Shown: positions 1-9,247 of the stretch, piece after piece | Position numbering within the stretch: the first letter of the stretch is position 1 | How the letters are laid out: the number at the start of each line of letters is the position of its first letter | Assembly: GCF_030246905.1 (NCBI RefSeq) | Contig: NZ_CP126741.1 | Span: 1,550,001-1,614,000, forward strand | Source: Microbacterium sp. zg-Y818 | GTDB taxonomy: Bacteria; Actinomycetota; Actinomycetes; Actinomycetales; Microbacteriaceae | Reading direction: 5' to 3' | DNA: 64,000 bases | The notes under the pieces: generated by a model | Seen by the model: the letters and a program-made list of their open reading frames with translations, nothing else | Database searches by the model: none | What the model was told of the DNA's origin: nothing | Translations under genes and position numbers: made by a program

Positions 1-65
1 GACCAGAAGATCGACCCGTCGGGGCCGGTCTCCAAGAGTCCGAAGTAGTCGTGCTCGATCGCCAT
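1..65 (-). CDS. DUF2004-like protein, N-terminal fragment
   Basis: Only the first 21 codons are visible; the rest lies beyond the left edge. The fragment begins MAIEHDYFGLLETGPDGSIF and is preceded by a weak purine-rich ribosome binding site (TAGAGGC). From memory, this resembles the start of small actinobacterial DUF2004 proteins found next to ftsY. It lies downstream of ftsY on the same strand with a gap of about 54 bases, so it may belong to the smc-ftsY transcription unit. The function is unknown and the family call is tentative because the fragment is so short. Confidence 0.5.
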   Translation of the reverse strand, partial: MAIEHDYFGLLETGPDGSIFW

Positions 66-119
66 GCCTCTATGAAACCAGTCCTGCACCCAGGGCGGTA
101 GTCCGGCGCGCCGGGTGGT

Positions 120-992
<873 letters not shown>

Positions 993-1010
993 GGTTCCAG
1001 CCTAGGCGTG

Positions 1011-4000
1011 CTAAGCGCTCTGCCTGTCGCGCACCACGCGCTGACCGACCACCGCAGAGACGCCGTCCTGACGCATCGAGACGCCGTAGAGCGCATCGGC
1101 GATCTCCATCGTGCGCTTCTGATGGGTGATGACGATGAGCTGGCTGGACTCACGCAGTTTCTCGAAGACTCCGAGCAGACGTCCGAGGTTGGCGTCGTCC
1201 AGCGCCGCCTCGACCTCGTCGAGGATGTAGAACGGGCTCGGCCGCGCCATGAAGATCGCCGTCAGCAACGCGACCGCCGCGAGAGACCGCTCCCCTCCGG
1301 AAAGCAGCGACAGCCGCTCGATCTTCTTTCCCACCGGCCGCACGCTGACGTCGATCCCGGTGGTGAGCGGATTGTCGGGATCGGTCAGCGAGATGCTCCC
1401 CGTCCCGCCAGGGAAGAGGATCGGGAAGACCTCCGCGAACGCTTCCTTGGTGTCCTCGAAGGCGGCGAGGAAGATCGTCTGCATCCGCTCGTCGAGCTCT
1501 TCGATGATCGTCATCAGATCTGCGCGGGTCTGCGTCAGGTCGTTGAGTTGCTCGGTGAGGAACGCGTGCCGCTGCTCCAGCGCGGCGAACTCCTCCAGCG
1601 CGAGCGGGTTGACCCTGCCCAGCTGACCGAGCTTGCGCTCGGCATCTTGCAGACGCCGGCGCTGAGCCGCGCGGTCGTACGGCTCGGTGTGTTCGTCGTC
1701 GTCGGCTGTCGGAGCCGGAACCGGCTGGTCCGGACCGTATTCCGAAATCAGAATATTCTCATCGAGGCCCAGCTCCGAGGCCACACGTTCGCGCAGGCTC
1801 GTCACGTGGAGCCGCTTCTCGTGGATCTGCATCTCGAGCCCGTGCACGCTCTCGGTGAGGCCGGCGAGACGATCGCGCACGGCGTTCTCCTGCACGCGCA
1901 GCTCGGCGAGCTCGGCCGTCACGGCCGTGCGGGCAGATTCGGCGGATGCCAGTTCGACCCGGGCCTGCGACACCGATCGGTCAATCGAGTCCAGAAGCGG
2001 CGGCAGCTGCGCGACGACGTCGGCCGCGACGGCGCGCTGGGCACGGCGGATAACGGCGCGCCGGGCGGACTCTTCGGCCGCGGCCCGCTCCCGCTCTCGT
2101 TGGCGCTCCAGCTGCACGACTTGCTGCTCGCCCGCGCGGATCCGCTCACGGAGCGTCTCCACATCCAGCCGCGCACGCATCTCGGCATCCCGGGCCTGTT
2201 CGAGCGCCGCCAGCATGCCCTCCCGAGCCGATGCGTCGAGGATGGGACGTGGTGTCTCGAGCGCCTGCTGCAGCGCGTCGTCGGCCGCGCGCACGCGCGC
2301 CTCGGCTTCGGCGACGGCCGCCTCGGCCGGCCGCAGGCCCGACGCCAGACGTTCGCACTCGGCGATCGCGGCTTCATGACGCACGGTCGCTCGGTTGACC
2401 TGCTCGGTGTGGGCGGCAAGGGCGGCGTCGTGCGCACGCAGGGTCTCCAGCGCTGTCCGGGTGCGGTGGCGCGTGCCGTCGAGGTGCTGCTGAGCGTCAC
2501 GCAGGGCGTCCCGCAGCGAGTCCGCGACGACGACGATCTCGGACAGCCGGTCAACGGCGGCGTCGCGCTCGGCAGCGAGTTCGAGACGCGACCGCTCTCC
2601 CCCGCTGCCCGCGCGCACCGTGTGGGCCGTGATGATCTCGCCGGCCCGGGTGACCACGGTGATCCCGGCCGGCACTTCCCCCAGTGCGTCGAAGTCCTCC
2701 GCGATCACGACCGACGACAACAGCCCGAGGATGCCGGGAGGGGCCGTCACCACGTCCGCGGCCGACACCGTGTTCGGCACCTCGACCCGCGCAGCCCCCG
2801 CCCCGGCGCCGCCGATGGCGATGTCCACGCTGCCGAGGTCCGCGTCGCGGGCGAGACGGGCGATGGCATACGCCTCGTCGGGTGTGTCGACCAGCACGCC
2901 CTCGGCCAGCGGGCCGAGCACCGCGGCGATCGCCGCCTCGTAGCCGGCCGTGACCTTGACCGCATCGCCGACGAGCCCGCGCACACCGGCTCTGCCCCGG
3001 GCGATGATCTCGGCCGCAGCGTTGCGCACATCCAGCGCCCGGCCGAGAGCCGCAGTCTGCGCCGTCAGCGCCTCGACCTCACGCTCCGCGGCGTGCAGGC
3101 GCTCGCGGATGCCACCCACTGACGCCTCGGCGTCGTTCGCCTCGCGCTGTGCCCGCTCGTACAGCGCCGCATACTCGGCAGACGAGCCTTCGGGGACGAG
3201 ATCGGGGTCGATGCCCGCGAGCACCTCCTCGGCCTCGGCCCGACGAGCCAGGGCGGCATCCAATGCCTTCTGCTGCCGCTCGACGCCCGCCCGCACGGCG
3301 GTCAGCTCCGAACGGGCGGCGTCGGCAGCGCCCCGCAGCTTCGACAGCCGCATGTCGTGCTCGGACACCAGAGCGCTCTGGGCGGCGATGTCGGCGTCGA
3401 GCGCGTCGAGTTCGGCGCGCGAGCGGATGACGCTGCGACCCGCCGCCTCGGCGGCATCCTGAGCCGCCCCCAGGCCCGCGCTGATGCGGTCGATCTCGGC
3501 GCGCGCCTCGTCGATGACCGCCTGTGAGACGGTCGTCTGCTCGAACAGCGGCGCATCGTCACCCGAGAGCAGGGCAAGGCGCTGATTACTCAGCGAATAC
3601 AGGCCCCGCAGCCGCTCCTGCACCTGCTCGAGCGCGAAGGTGGTGCGACGGGCCCGGTCAACCGCCTCCGAGCGTTGCTCGGCTTCGAGTCGTTCCACCC
3701 GGACGCGCAACTGCTCGGCCTGGTCCTGCAGCACCAGTCGCTCGGCGTGGCGTTCCCGCTCGTTGCGCGCGTGGTCGGCCAGCTGAGCCTTGAGGGCGAC
3801 GAGGTCGTCGGCGTAGAGCCGCGCCTTCGCGTCGCGCACGACCGCAGCGATGGTGGCCGCCTCGCGGGCGATCTCGGCCTGCTTGCCCAGCGGCTTCAGC
3901 TGACGCCGCAGTTCACCGGCGAGATCGGAGAGCCTGGTGAGGTTCGCCTCCATCGCGGTGAGCTTGCGAAGCGTCTTCTCCTTGCGACGGCGGTGCTTCA

Positions 4001-4502
4001 GGATGCCGGCTGCCTCTTCGATGAACCCGCGGCGGTCCTCGGGCGACGCCTGCAGCACGCTGTCGAGCCGGCCCTGGCCCACGATGACGTGCATCTCGCG
4101 GCCCAGTCCCGAGTCGCTCAGCAGCTCCTGCACGTCGAGCAGGCGGCAGCTCTGGCCGTTGATCGCGTATTCGCTCGCGCCGTTCCGGAAGAGCGTGCGG
4201 CTTATCGTCACCTCGCTGTACTCGATCGGCAGGGCCCCGTCGGAGTTGTCGATCGTCAGCTGCACCTCGGCCCGCCCGAGCGGCCCGCGGGTCGCCGTGC
4301 CGGCGAAGATGACGTCCTCCATCTTTCCACCGCGAAGGGTCTTGGCCCCCTGCTCCCCCATGACCCACGCGAGGGCGTCGACGACGTTGGACTTGCCCGA
4401 CCCATTGGGCCCGACGATGCAGGTCACGCCCGGTTCGAGGGCGAAGGTGGTCGGCTGGGCGAACGACTTGAAACCTTTGAGCGTCAGGCTCTTCAGGTGC
4501 AT
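1011..4502 (-). CDS. smc: Chromosome segregation protein SMC
   Basis: ATP-dependent condensin subunit that organises and segregates the chromosome with ScpA and ScpB. The 1163 residues show the full architecture: Walker A GPNGSGKS at 31-38, a long coiled coil, a hinge near 500-640 (RGLVGDAVKV onward), a second coiled coil, then the ABC signature LSGGERS and Walker B ILDEVEAALDD near the C terminus. The ATG has a good ribosome binding site (GGAGG, 6 bases away). ftsY follows at 18 bases, the usual actinobacterial smc-ftsY pair. Confidence 0.97.
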   Translation of the reverse strand: MHLKSLTLKGFKSFAQPTTFALEPGVTCIVGPNGSGKSNVVDALAWVMGEQGAKTLRGGKMEDVIFAGTATRGPLGRAEVQLTIDNSDGALPIEYSEVTISRTLFRNGASEYAINGQSCRLLDVQELLSDSGLGREMHVIVGQGRLDSVLQASPEDRRGFIEEAAGILKHRRRKEKTLRKLTAMEANLTRLSDLAGELRRQLKPLGKQAEIAREAATIAAVVRDAKARLYADDLVALKAQLADHARNERERHAERLVLQDQAEQLRVRVERLEAEQRSEAVDRARRTTFALEQVQERLRGLYSLSNQRLALLSGDDAPLFEQTTVSQAVIDEARAEIDRISAGLGAAQDAAEAAGRSVIRSRAELDALDADIAAQSALVSEHDMRLSKLRGAADAARSELTAVRAGVERQQKALDAALARRAEAEEVLAGIDPDLVPEGSSAEYAALYERAQREANDAEASVGGIRERLHAAEREVEALTAQTAALGRALDVRNAAAEIIARGRAGVRGLVGDAVKVTAGYEAAIAAVLGPLAEGVLVDTPDEAYAIARLARDADLGSVDIAIGGAGAGAARVEVPNTVSAADVVTAPPGILGLLSSVVIAEDFDALGEVPAGITVVTRAGEIITAHTVRAGSGGERSRLELAAERDAAVDRLSEIVVVADSLRDALRDAQQHLDGTRHRTRTALETLRAHDAALAAHTEQVNRATVRHEAAIAECERLASGLRPAEAAVAEAEARVRAADDALQQALETPRPILDASAREGMLAALEQARDAEMRARLDVETLRERIRAGEQQVVQLERQRERERAAAEESARRAVIRRAQRAVAADVVAQLPPLLDSIDRSVSQARVELASAESARTAVTAELAELRVQENAVRDRLAGLTESVHGLEMQIHEKRLHVTSLRERVASELGLDENILISEYGPDQPVPAPTADDDEHTEPYDRAAQRRRLQDAERKLGQLGRVNPLALEEFAALEQRHAFLTEQLNDLTQTRADLMTIIEELDERMQTIFLAAFEDTKEAFAEVFPILFPGGTGSISLTDPDNPLTTGIDVSVRPVGKKIERLSLLSGGERSLAAVALLTAIFMARPSPFYILDEVEAALDDANLGRLLGVFEKLRESSQLIVITHQKRTMEIADALYGVSMRQDGVSAVVGQRVVRDRQSA

Positions 4503-4549
4503 GGGCGCCCTCCGTCACGGTTTCCCGACCACGCTACTGTGGCGCGGGC

Positions 4550-4578
4550 TTGACGTGCGCACCGCCACGCGCTATGTT
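4550..4578 (+). promoter_or_regulatory. Sigma-70-type promoter for the 4615-6262 unit
   Basis: TTGACG (4550-4555) and TATGTT (4573-4578) are separated by exactly 17 bases, a near-consensus housekeeping promoter for an actinobacterium. Predicted transcription start is near 4585, about 30 bases before the 4615 ATG. It is divergent from smc. Confidence 0.65.
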
Positions 4579-4614
4579 CCTTGATCGCGTCAGAAGTTGA
4601 GAGGAGGTTCCCAC

Positions 4615-4740
4615 ATGTTTTACATCAACTGCCCAGCGTTGACCACCGCGTTCGTCGCGTCCACGTCGCTGCGCCGCCCCACGGGAACCGCCGCCTCCTT
4701 CGGGGCCGGGGTCACCGGCCGCACGTCAGCCGCCGCGTGA
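4615..4740 (+). CDS. Candidate 41-residue small protein or leader peptide
   Basis: A 41-codon reading frame beginning MFYINCPALTTAF. It has a near-ideal ribosome binding site (GAGAGGAGG, 6 bases before ATG) and follows a strong predicted promoter at 4550-4578. The peptide starts hydrophobic and becomes rich in Thr, Ala and Arg, with one Cys and no amino-acid run of an attenuator type. It ends 141 bases before the next small gene. No family is recognised. It could be a translated leader for the acetyltransferase unit or a true microprotein; the evidence is the start-site signals only. Confidence 0.4.
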   Translation: MFYINCPALTTAFVASTSLRRPTGTAASFGAGVTGRTSAAA

Positions 4741-4791
4741 CCTGAGCGCACCAGAGCTCCGTCCGCCACGCAGGAGAATCTCCTCCGCGTC

Positions 4792-4812
4792 CCGCCGCCC
4801 GTCTTTCGGCGG
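4792..4812 (+). other. RNA hairpin between small ORFs
   Basis: CCGCCG (4792-4797) and CGGCGG (4807-4812) form a perfect 6-bp stem with a 9-base loop, between the 41-residue ORF and the gene at 4882. A short GGAGA/TCTCC inverted repeat lies just upstream near 4773. Together they could form a processing or attenuation element. There is no T tract, so this is not a classical terminator. Confidence 0.3.
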
Positions 4813-4881
4813 CTCTCCATTCCGTCGTGCTCGGCACGTCCCTCCGCCGCTGTCGTGGCGGCATCCTCTCTCGGAGAAACC

Positions 4882-5130
4882 ATGAACACCCTCACGGTCT
4901 CGCGCGCCGCCCGCGCGCTGGACACCGTCCGAACGACCGACCGACAAACGCACGCGCCGCTGCTCGACCGGCTCGCCATGCACGCAGCGCTGGCGCTGCT
5001 GCTGTGGAGCACCCGGCCGCGGCGTTCGAAGCCCACGTTCGACGACCTGGCCCGACGCGAGCGCCGGCTGGCCGATGTCGAACGCGAACGAGCGTGGCTG
5101 CTGCTGCAGAACCACACCTCCTTTCGTTGA
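4882..5130 (+). CDS. Hypothetical small basic protein (82 aa)
   Basis: Not recognised as a known family. The ATG at 4882 has a ribosome binding site (CGGAGAAACC). The protein is rich in Arg and charged residues, with a short hydrophobic stretch (MHAALALLLWS) near residues 34-44. A helix-prone C-terminal half follows (LARRERRLADVERERAW), so a short membrane-associated coiled coil is possible. It sits 43 bases upstream of the GNAT gene on the same strand, probably in one transcript from the promoter at 4550. Codon composition is normal for this genome. Confidence 0.5.
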   Translation: MNTLTVSRAARALDTVRTTDRQTHAPLLDRLAMHAALALLLWSTRPRRSKPTFDDLARRERRLADVERERAWLLLQNHTSFR

Positions 5131-5173
5131 CCCCCTTCACCCAGGTCCGCGCCGCGGACCGGAACGGAACACC

Positions 5174-6262
5174 ATGACCACCCTCCTGGCCGACGTGCGG
5201 CTGCGCCCGCTCACCGTGCCGGCATCGCTCGATGCGCCCGACGCCGCAGATTTCACCGCAATGGTCGACGTGCGCAACCGCATCTTCGAGCAGATCTCGG
5301 GCCACACCGACCACACCTTCACCGCGGCCGAGCTGCTGCCCCACTTCCAGGACACCGAAGACGAAGAACGCTTCATGTGGCTGGTCGAGGTCGGCGACAC
5401 CCTCGTCGGCCGCGTGGGCGTTGACCTGCCGCGCGAGCAGGGCTCACGCACCGCGTACTGGTTCATCGAGCTGCTGCGCGAGGCGTGGGGGCACGGCATC
5501 GGCTCACACGCCTACGAGCTGGTCGAGCGCACCGCCCGTGAGCACGGTCGCACCGTGCTGCAGGCCTGGGCAGAGCAGCCGCCTGTGGCGGACGGCGACG
5601 CCCTCGCCCCGCCGACCGGATTCGGTCAAGTGCCCCGGGACCACATCGCACGCTTCTTCCTGCGCCACGGCCACACCCTCGAGCAGGTGGAGCGGGCGAG
5701 CGCTCTGGACCTGACGGCGCCGATGGATCGCATCGAGCAGCTCTACGCCGAGGCGCAGGCCGCGGCGAAGGGCTACCGCGTCGTGCAGTGGCAGGCTCCG
5801 ACACCGCAGGAGCATCTCGAAGGCTATGCGTGGATGAAGTCGCGCATGTCCACCGATGTGCCGGCGGGCGCGATGGAGTTCGACGAGGAGACGTGGGATG
5901 CCGCACGCGTCGAACGCCACGACCGTCGCTATCTGGAGGGCGGGCGCACGCTGCAGGTGACCGCCGCGCAGCACATCGCGACCGGGGAACTCTGCGCCTT
6001 CAACGAGCTCGTTCTCGGCCAGGACGGCACCGCCGCGTCGCACCAGGAGGACACCCTCGTGCTTAAGGAGCACCGCGGGCACCGTCTCGGCATGCTCGTG
6101 AAGTGCGCGGGGCTGCTGTCGTGGCCAAGGCTCGCCCCGGAGTCGCCGCGGGTGATGACCTACAACGCCGAGGAGAACCGCCCGATGCTCGACATCAACG
6201 AGGCGATCGGATTCGTTCCGATCTCGTACGAGGGCGCGTGGAAGAAAACCCTGCAGGACTGA
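5174..6262 (+). CDS. Tandem GNAT-family N-acetyltransferase
   Basis: A 362-residue protein with two GNAT-like halves. The first (about 25-165) includes LVGRVGVDLP and the acceptor segment around EAWGHGIGSHAYE. The second (about 200-360) includes LKEHRGHRLGMLVK, a good acetyl-CoA-binding loop. Such duplicated GNATs transfer acetyl groups to small amines or aminoglycoside-like substrates; the substrate cannot be inferred here. The ATG at 5174 is chosen over upstream in-frame codons because the conserved region begins soon after it. It is the last gene of the 4615-6262 unit. Confidence 0.8.
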   Translation: MTTLLADVRLRPLTVPASLDAPDAADFTAMVDVRNRIFEQISGHTDHTFTAAELLPHFQDTEDEERFMWLVEVGDTLVGRVGVDLPREQGSRTAYWFIELLREAWGHGIGSHAYELVERTAREHGRTVLQAWAEQPPVADGDALAPPTGFGQVPRDHIARFFLRHGHTLEQVERASALDLTAPMDRIEQLYAEAQAAAKGYRVVQWQAPTPQEHLEGYAWMKSRMSTDVPAGAMEFDEETWDAARVERHDRRYLEGGRTLQVTAAQHIATGELCAFNELVLGQDGTAASHQEDTLVLKEHRGHRLGMLVKCAGLLSWPRLAPESPRVMTYNAEENRPMLDINEAIGFVPISYEGAWKKTLQD

Positions 6263-6283
6263 TGCCTGCCCGCGGTCGCGGAG

Positions 6284-7189
6284 TCAGCTCCGCGACCGCG
6301 GCGGCTTCTGACAGCGCGGGCAGAAATGGCTCGAGCGATTGGTGAACGACACCCGCACGATGGCGGACCCGCACCGGGGACACGGCTGGCCGGTACGGCC
6401 GTAGGCGTTGAGCGAGTGCGCGAAGTACCCGGCCTGGCCGTTGACGTTGACATACTGCGAATCGAAGCTCGTGCCGCCTTCGGCCAGCGCCTTCTCGAGC
6501 ACGACGCGGATCTCGTGCAGCAGCCGATTCGCGGTGCGGGCCGACAGCACGGCAGCAGGCGTTTCGGGGTGCACCCGTGACGCCCACAGCGCCTCGTCGG
6601 CATAGATGTTGCCGACGCCGCTCAGTACCGTCTGGTCCAGCAGCACGCGCTTGACCGCGGACCCTTTGCGGGACAGCGCCGCACGGAACCCGGCGTCCCG
6701 GAACGCCGGATCGAGCGGGTCGCGGGCGATGTGCGCCACCTGGGTCGGAACGGTCGCGGCATCCGTCCCCCAACCGCCCGGGGCTCCGTCGGGCGTCGGG
6801 ATGAGTGCATCGACGGCGAGTGAGCCGAAGGTGCGCTGGTCTGCGAAAACGACCGCCAGATCGCCGTGCACCGGATGGGCGATGTCGAGGCGGATGCGCT
6901 CGTGCCGCTCCGGCGCGGCGCCGGGCTCCCGCAGCAGCATCTGGCCGCTCATGCCGAGGTGTGCGATCACCGCGTCGACACCGCCGTCGAGTGGGAGCCA
7001 CAGGAACTTTCCGCGCCGGGCGGCGGCGACGATGCCACGGCCCTGCAGGTGGTCTTCGAACGACGCGGCATCACCGCGATGCCGCGTGATCGCGCGCGCA
7101 TCGACGACGCTGACCCCCGTGATGCGGGCCCCCGCGACGGCGGGCGCGAGGCCCGCCCGCACGACCTCGACTTCGGGCAGTTCAGGCAC
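6284..7189 (-). CDS. mutM: Formamidopyrimidine-DNA glycosylase
   Basis: Bifunctional glycosylase/AP lyase that removes 8-oxoguanine and ring-opened purines. The GTG start gives the family-defining PELPEVE N terminus, with the catalytic Pro and Glu directly after the initiator residue. The conserved Lys lies in RRGKFLW. GNIYADEALW precedes a C-terminal zinc finger (CPRCG and CPRCQ) that is intact. Length 301 residues is normal. The GTG overlaps the end of rnc by 8 bases, so translation is coupled; rnc-mutM is a common actinobacterial pair. Confidence 0.96.
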   Translation of the reverse strand: MPELPEVEVVRAGLAPAVAGARITGVSVVDARAITRHRGDAASFEDHLQGRGIVAAARRGKFLWLPLDGGVDAVIAHLGMSGQMLLREPGAAPERHERIRLDIAHPVHGDLAVVFADQRTFGSLAVDALIPTPDGAPGGWGTDAATVPTQVAHIARDPLDPAFRDAGFRAALSRKGSAVKRVLLDQTVLSGVGNIYADEALWASRVHPETPAAVLSARTANRLLHEIRVVLEKALAEGGTSFDSQYVNVNGQAGYFAHSLNAYGRTGQPCPRCGSAIVRVSFTNRSSHFCPRCQKPPRSRS

Positions 7190-7874
7190 GGGTGCTGAGC
7201 TCGCGCCACGCTGTGAGCGCCGCCGCCATCTCCGCCTGTTTTTTACTCGTGCCCGACCCGGCCGCGGTGAGGTCGCCCACGGTGACCGACGCCGTGAAGA
7301 CGCGGTCGTGGTCGGGGCCGGACGCCTCGATGGCGTACACCGGCGGGCTGAGGGCGTTGCGCGCCGCGAGCTCCTGCAGGCTCGTCTTGGGATCCATGGC
7401 CGCGCCGTAGCGCTCGGGGTCCTGCAGCAGGGGTTCGACCAAGCGCAGCACGAGCGCCGTCGCCGCATCGGGTCCCGCCGATAGGTAGGTCGCGCCGATC
7501 ACGGCTTCCATCGTGTCGGCGAGGATCGAGTCCTTGTCGCGGCCGCCGGTCTGCTGCTCACCGCGGCCGAGCAGCAGGTAGGAGCCGAGGCCGATGCCGC
7601 GCGCCACCTCTGCCAGGGCGACGGTGGACACGACGCTCGCGCGACGCTTGGCCAGCTCGCCCTCGTCGAGGTCGGGGTGCGCCGTGAACAGACGCACTGT
7701 CACCGCCTGTCCGAGCACGGAGTCGCCCAGGAACTCGAGACGTTCGTTGTGCGGGATGCCGCCGGCCTCGTACGCGTACGAGCGGTGCGTCAATGCAAGC
7801 GACAGAAGCTCGGGGTCGATATCGACCCCGAGCTTGTCGACGAGCGTGGAACGCTCGTGGGTGACGTCAGTCAC
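7182..7874 (-). CDS. rnc: Ribonuclease III
   Basis: Double-strand-specific endoribonuclease for rRNA and mRNA processing. The 230 residues contain the catalytic signature HNERLEFLGDSVLG (42-55), a second acidic site around DTMEAVIGA and a C-terminal double-stranded RNA-binding domain (about 155-228) ending in the KKQAEMAAA motif. It follows rpmF by 12 bases and overlaps mutM, placing it in the yceD-rpmF-rnc-mutM operon. Confidence 0.97.
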   Translation of the reverse strand: MTDVTHERSTLVDKLGVDIDPELLSLALTHRSYAYEAGGIPHNERLEFLGDSVLGQAVTVRLFTAHPDLDEGELAKRRASVVSTVALAEVARGIGLGSYLLLGRGEQQTGGRDKDSILADTMEAVIGATYLSAGPDAATALVLRLVEPLLQDPERYGAAMDPKTSLQELAARNALSPPVYAIEASGPDHDRVFTASVTVGDLTAAGSGTSKKQAEMAAALTAWRELSTRA

Positions 7875-7886
7875 GCCGTCCGCCGA

Positions 7887-8096
7887 TCAGACGTCGGCGA
7901 CCTTGCGTCCCTTGTACTCCAGGAACAGTTCGGTACCCTGCGAGTCGGTGACGACCTTGGCCTGGTGGGGACGGCTGTAGACGACCTTGCCGTTCTCGAT
8001 GGTCTTGACCAGCGCGGGGGCTTCGGCCTTCCACTGCGCGCGACGCGAGCGGGTGTTGGAACGCGAAACTTTGCGCTTCGGGGGGTTGCCTGCCAT
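7887..8096 (-). CDS. rpmF: 50S ribosomal protein L32
   Basis: A 69-residue basic ribosomal protein with the L32 start [19 protein letters not shown]. It has no cysteines, so it lacks the CxxC zinc knuckles of the zinc-binding form; this is common in actinobacteria. Its ATG begins 2 bases after the yceD stop codon, so the pair is translationally linked. Confidence 0.95.
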   Translation of the reverse strand: MAGNPPKRKVSRSNTRSRRAQWKAEAPALVKTIENGKVVYSRPHQAKVVTDSQGTELFLEYKGRKVADV

Positions 8097-8098
8097 GG

Positions 8099-8659
8099 CT
8101 AGCTCTCTTCTGTGGTCTCGGCGCCGCGGCTGTCAGCCACGTCGTCGTTGGTAAAGGTCTTGAGGGCCGCCCAGCGCGGATCGACGGGTTCGCGGGGCTC
8201 GTGCACCGCTTCCGCAGTCAACCGCTCGCCCGTGATCGGGTCGAGCCCGGGACAATCCGGCTGACAGACCGGCTGGAACGGAAGCGACAGGACTATTGCA
8301 TCCCTGACCAGAGTCTCCGTGTCGACAATGTCGTCGCGCAGCTCGAAGTCAGTCGCTCCCTCCCCAGGATAACCGAAGAGCTCCTGAAACTCGACTTCGA
8401 CCGGCTGAACGATGTCGGTGAGGCAGCGGCCGCACACGCCGCGGTACAGCGTGTCGGCTTCACCGGTGACGAGGATCCCCTCGTGGACGGACTCCAGACG
8501 GACATCCAGGTGCACCGGCTCGCCCTGCTCGACGGTTACGAGCGACTCACCCCAGCGCTGGGGTGCGGCGGCCTCGACCTCGAACTCCCGCATTTCACCG
8601 GGACGGCGCACGATGTCCCGGACGGGGAACACGAAGGGGCCGCTGACATGCTTTCTCAC
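8099..8659 (-). CDS. YceD/DUF177 family protein
   Basis: Homologue of the conserved YceD (DUF177) family, encoded next to rpmF in most bacteria and linked to 23S rRNA accumulation. Conserved features are CGRCL in the middle and a CQPDCPG motif in the C-terminal third. The start is one of two adjacent GTG codons (8662 or 8659); 8659 is preferred because a GGTGG sequence lies 6 bases upstream. The product is about 186 residues. Confidence 0.88.
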   Translation of the reverse strand: MRKHVSGPFVFPVRDIVRRPGEMREFEVEAAAPQRWGESLVTVEQGEPVHLDVRLESVHEGILVTGEADTLYRGVCGRCLTDIVQPVEVEFQELFGYPGEGATDFELRDDIVDTETLVRDAIVLSLPFQPVCQPDCPGLDPITGERLTAEAVHEPREPVDPRWAALKTFTNDDVADSRGAETTEES

Positions 8660-8706
8660 CACGGTCCACCATGTTACCGGCGTCGGACCGCGCCGGCGTC
8701 GCGTGG

Positions 8707-9204
8707 TCAGATGTCGCGGGCACCCGTGTCGAGGAAACGCGCGACGGCAGCGGGCACGAACGGCGCGACATCTCCGCCGAGCGCGGCGACCTGACGCACG
8801 AGCGAGCTCGACACGAGCGCGTGCGCGGGGTCGGGCAGCAGGAAGACCGTCTCGATCTGGGCCAGGTGCCGGTTGACGATCGCCATCGGCGTCTCGTACG
8901 CGACATCGACCTGTGAGCGGATGCCCTTCACCAGCACCCCGGCGTCGACGTCGGTGGCGTAGTCGACGAGAAGCCCCATGCTCCAGGAGGCGACCACGAC
9001 GTCGCCCTGGATCTCGCTCTCCGCGATGGACTGCTCCAGGAGCGTCAGGCGCTGTGCGATGGGAAGCATCGCCTCTTTGCCCGGGTTGTGCACCACCAGC
9101 ACGTGCAGCCGGTCGTACAGCGCGGCGGCGCGGCGGATGACGTCGAGGTGCCCGAGCGTCGGGGGGTCGAAGGAACCGGGAACAACGGCGATCCGAGGGT
9201 TCAT
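8707..9204 (-). CDS. coaD: Phosphopantetheine adenylyltransferase
   Basis: Penultimate enzyme of coenzyme A synthesis, transferring AMP from ATP to 4'-phosphopantetheine. The 165 residues show the nucleotidyltransferase motif [14 protein letters not shown] near the N terminus, [12 protein letters not shown] in the middle and SSSLVRQVA near the C terminus. Upstream in-frame extension exists but the family begins at [13 protein letters not shown], so the ATG at 9204 is chosen. It lies between recG and yceD on the same strand. Confidence 0.96.
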   Translation of the reverse strand: MNPRIAVVPGSFDPPTLGHLDVIRRAAALYDRLHVLVVHNPGKEAMLPIAQRLTLLEQSIAESEIQGDVVVASWSMGLLVDYATDVDAGVLVKGIRSQVDVAYETPMAIVNRHLAQIETVFLLPDPAHALVSSSLVRQVAALGGDVAPFVPAAVARFLDTGARDI

Positions 9205-9247
9205 GCCCCCAGCGTATCGCCGTCGGCGGCACGCTCCTGACGCGGGC

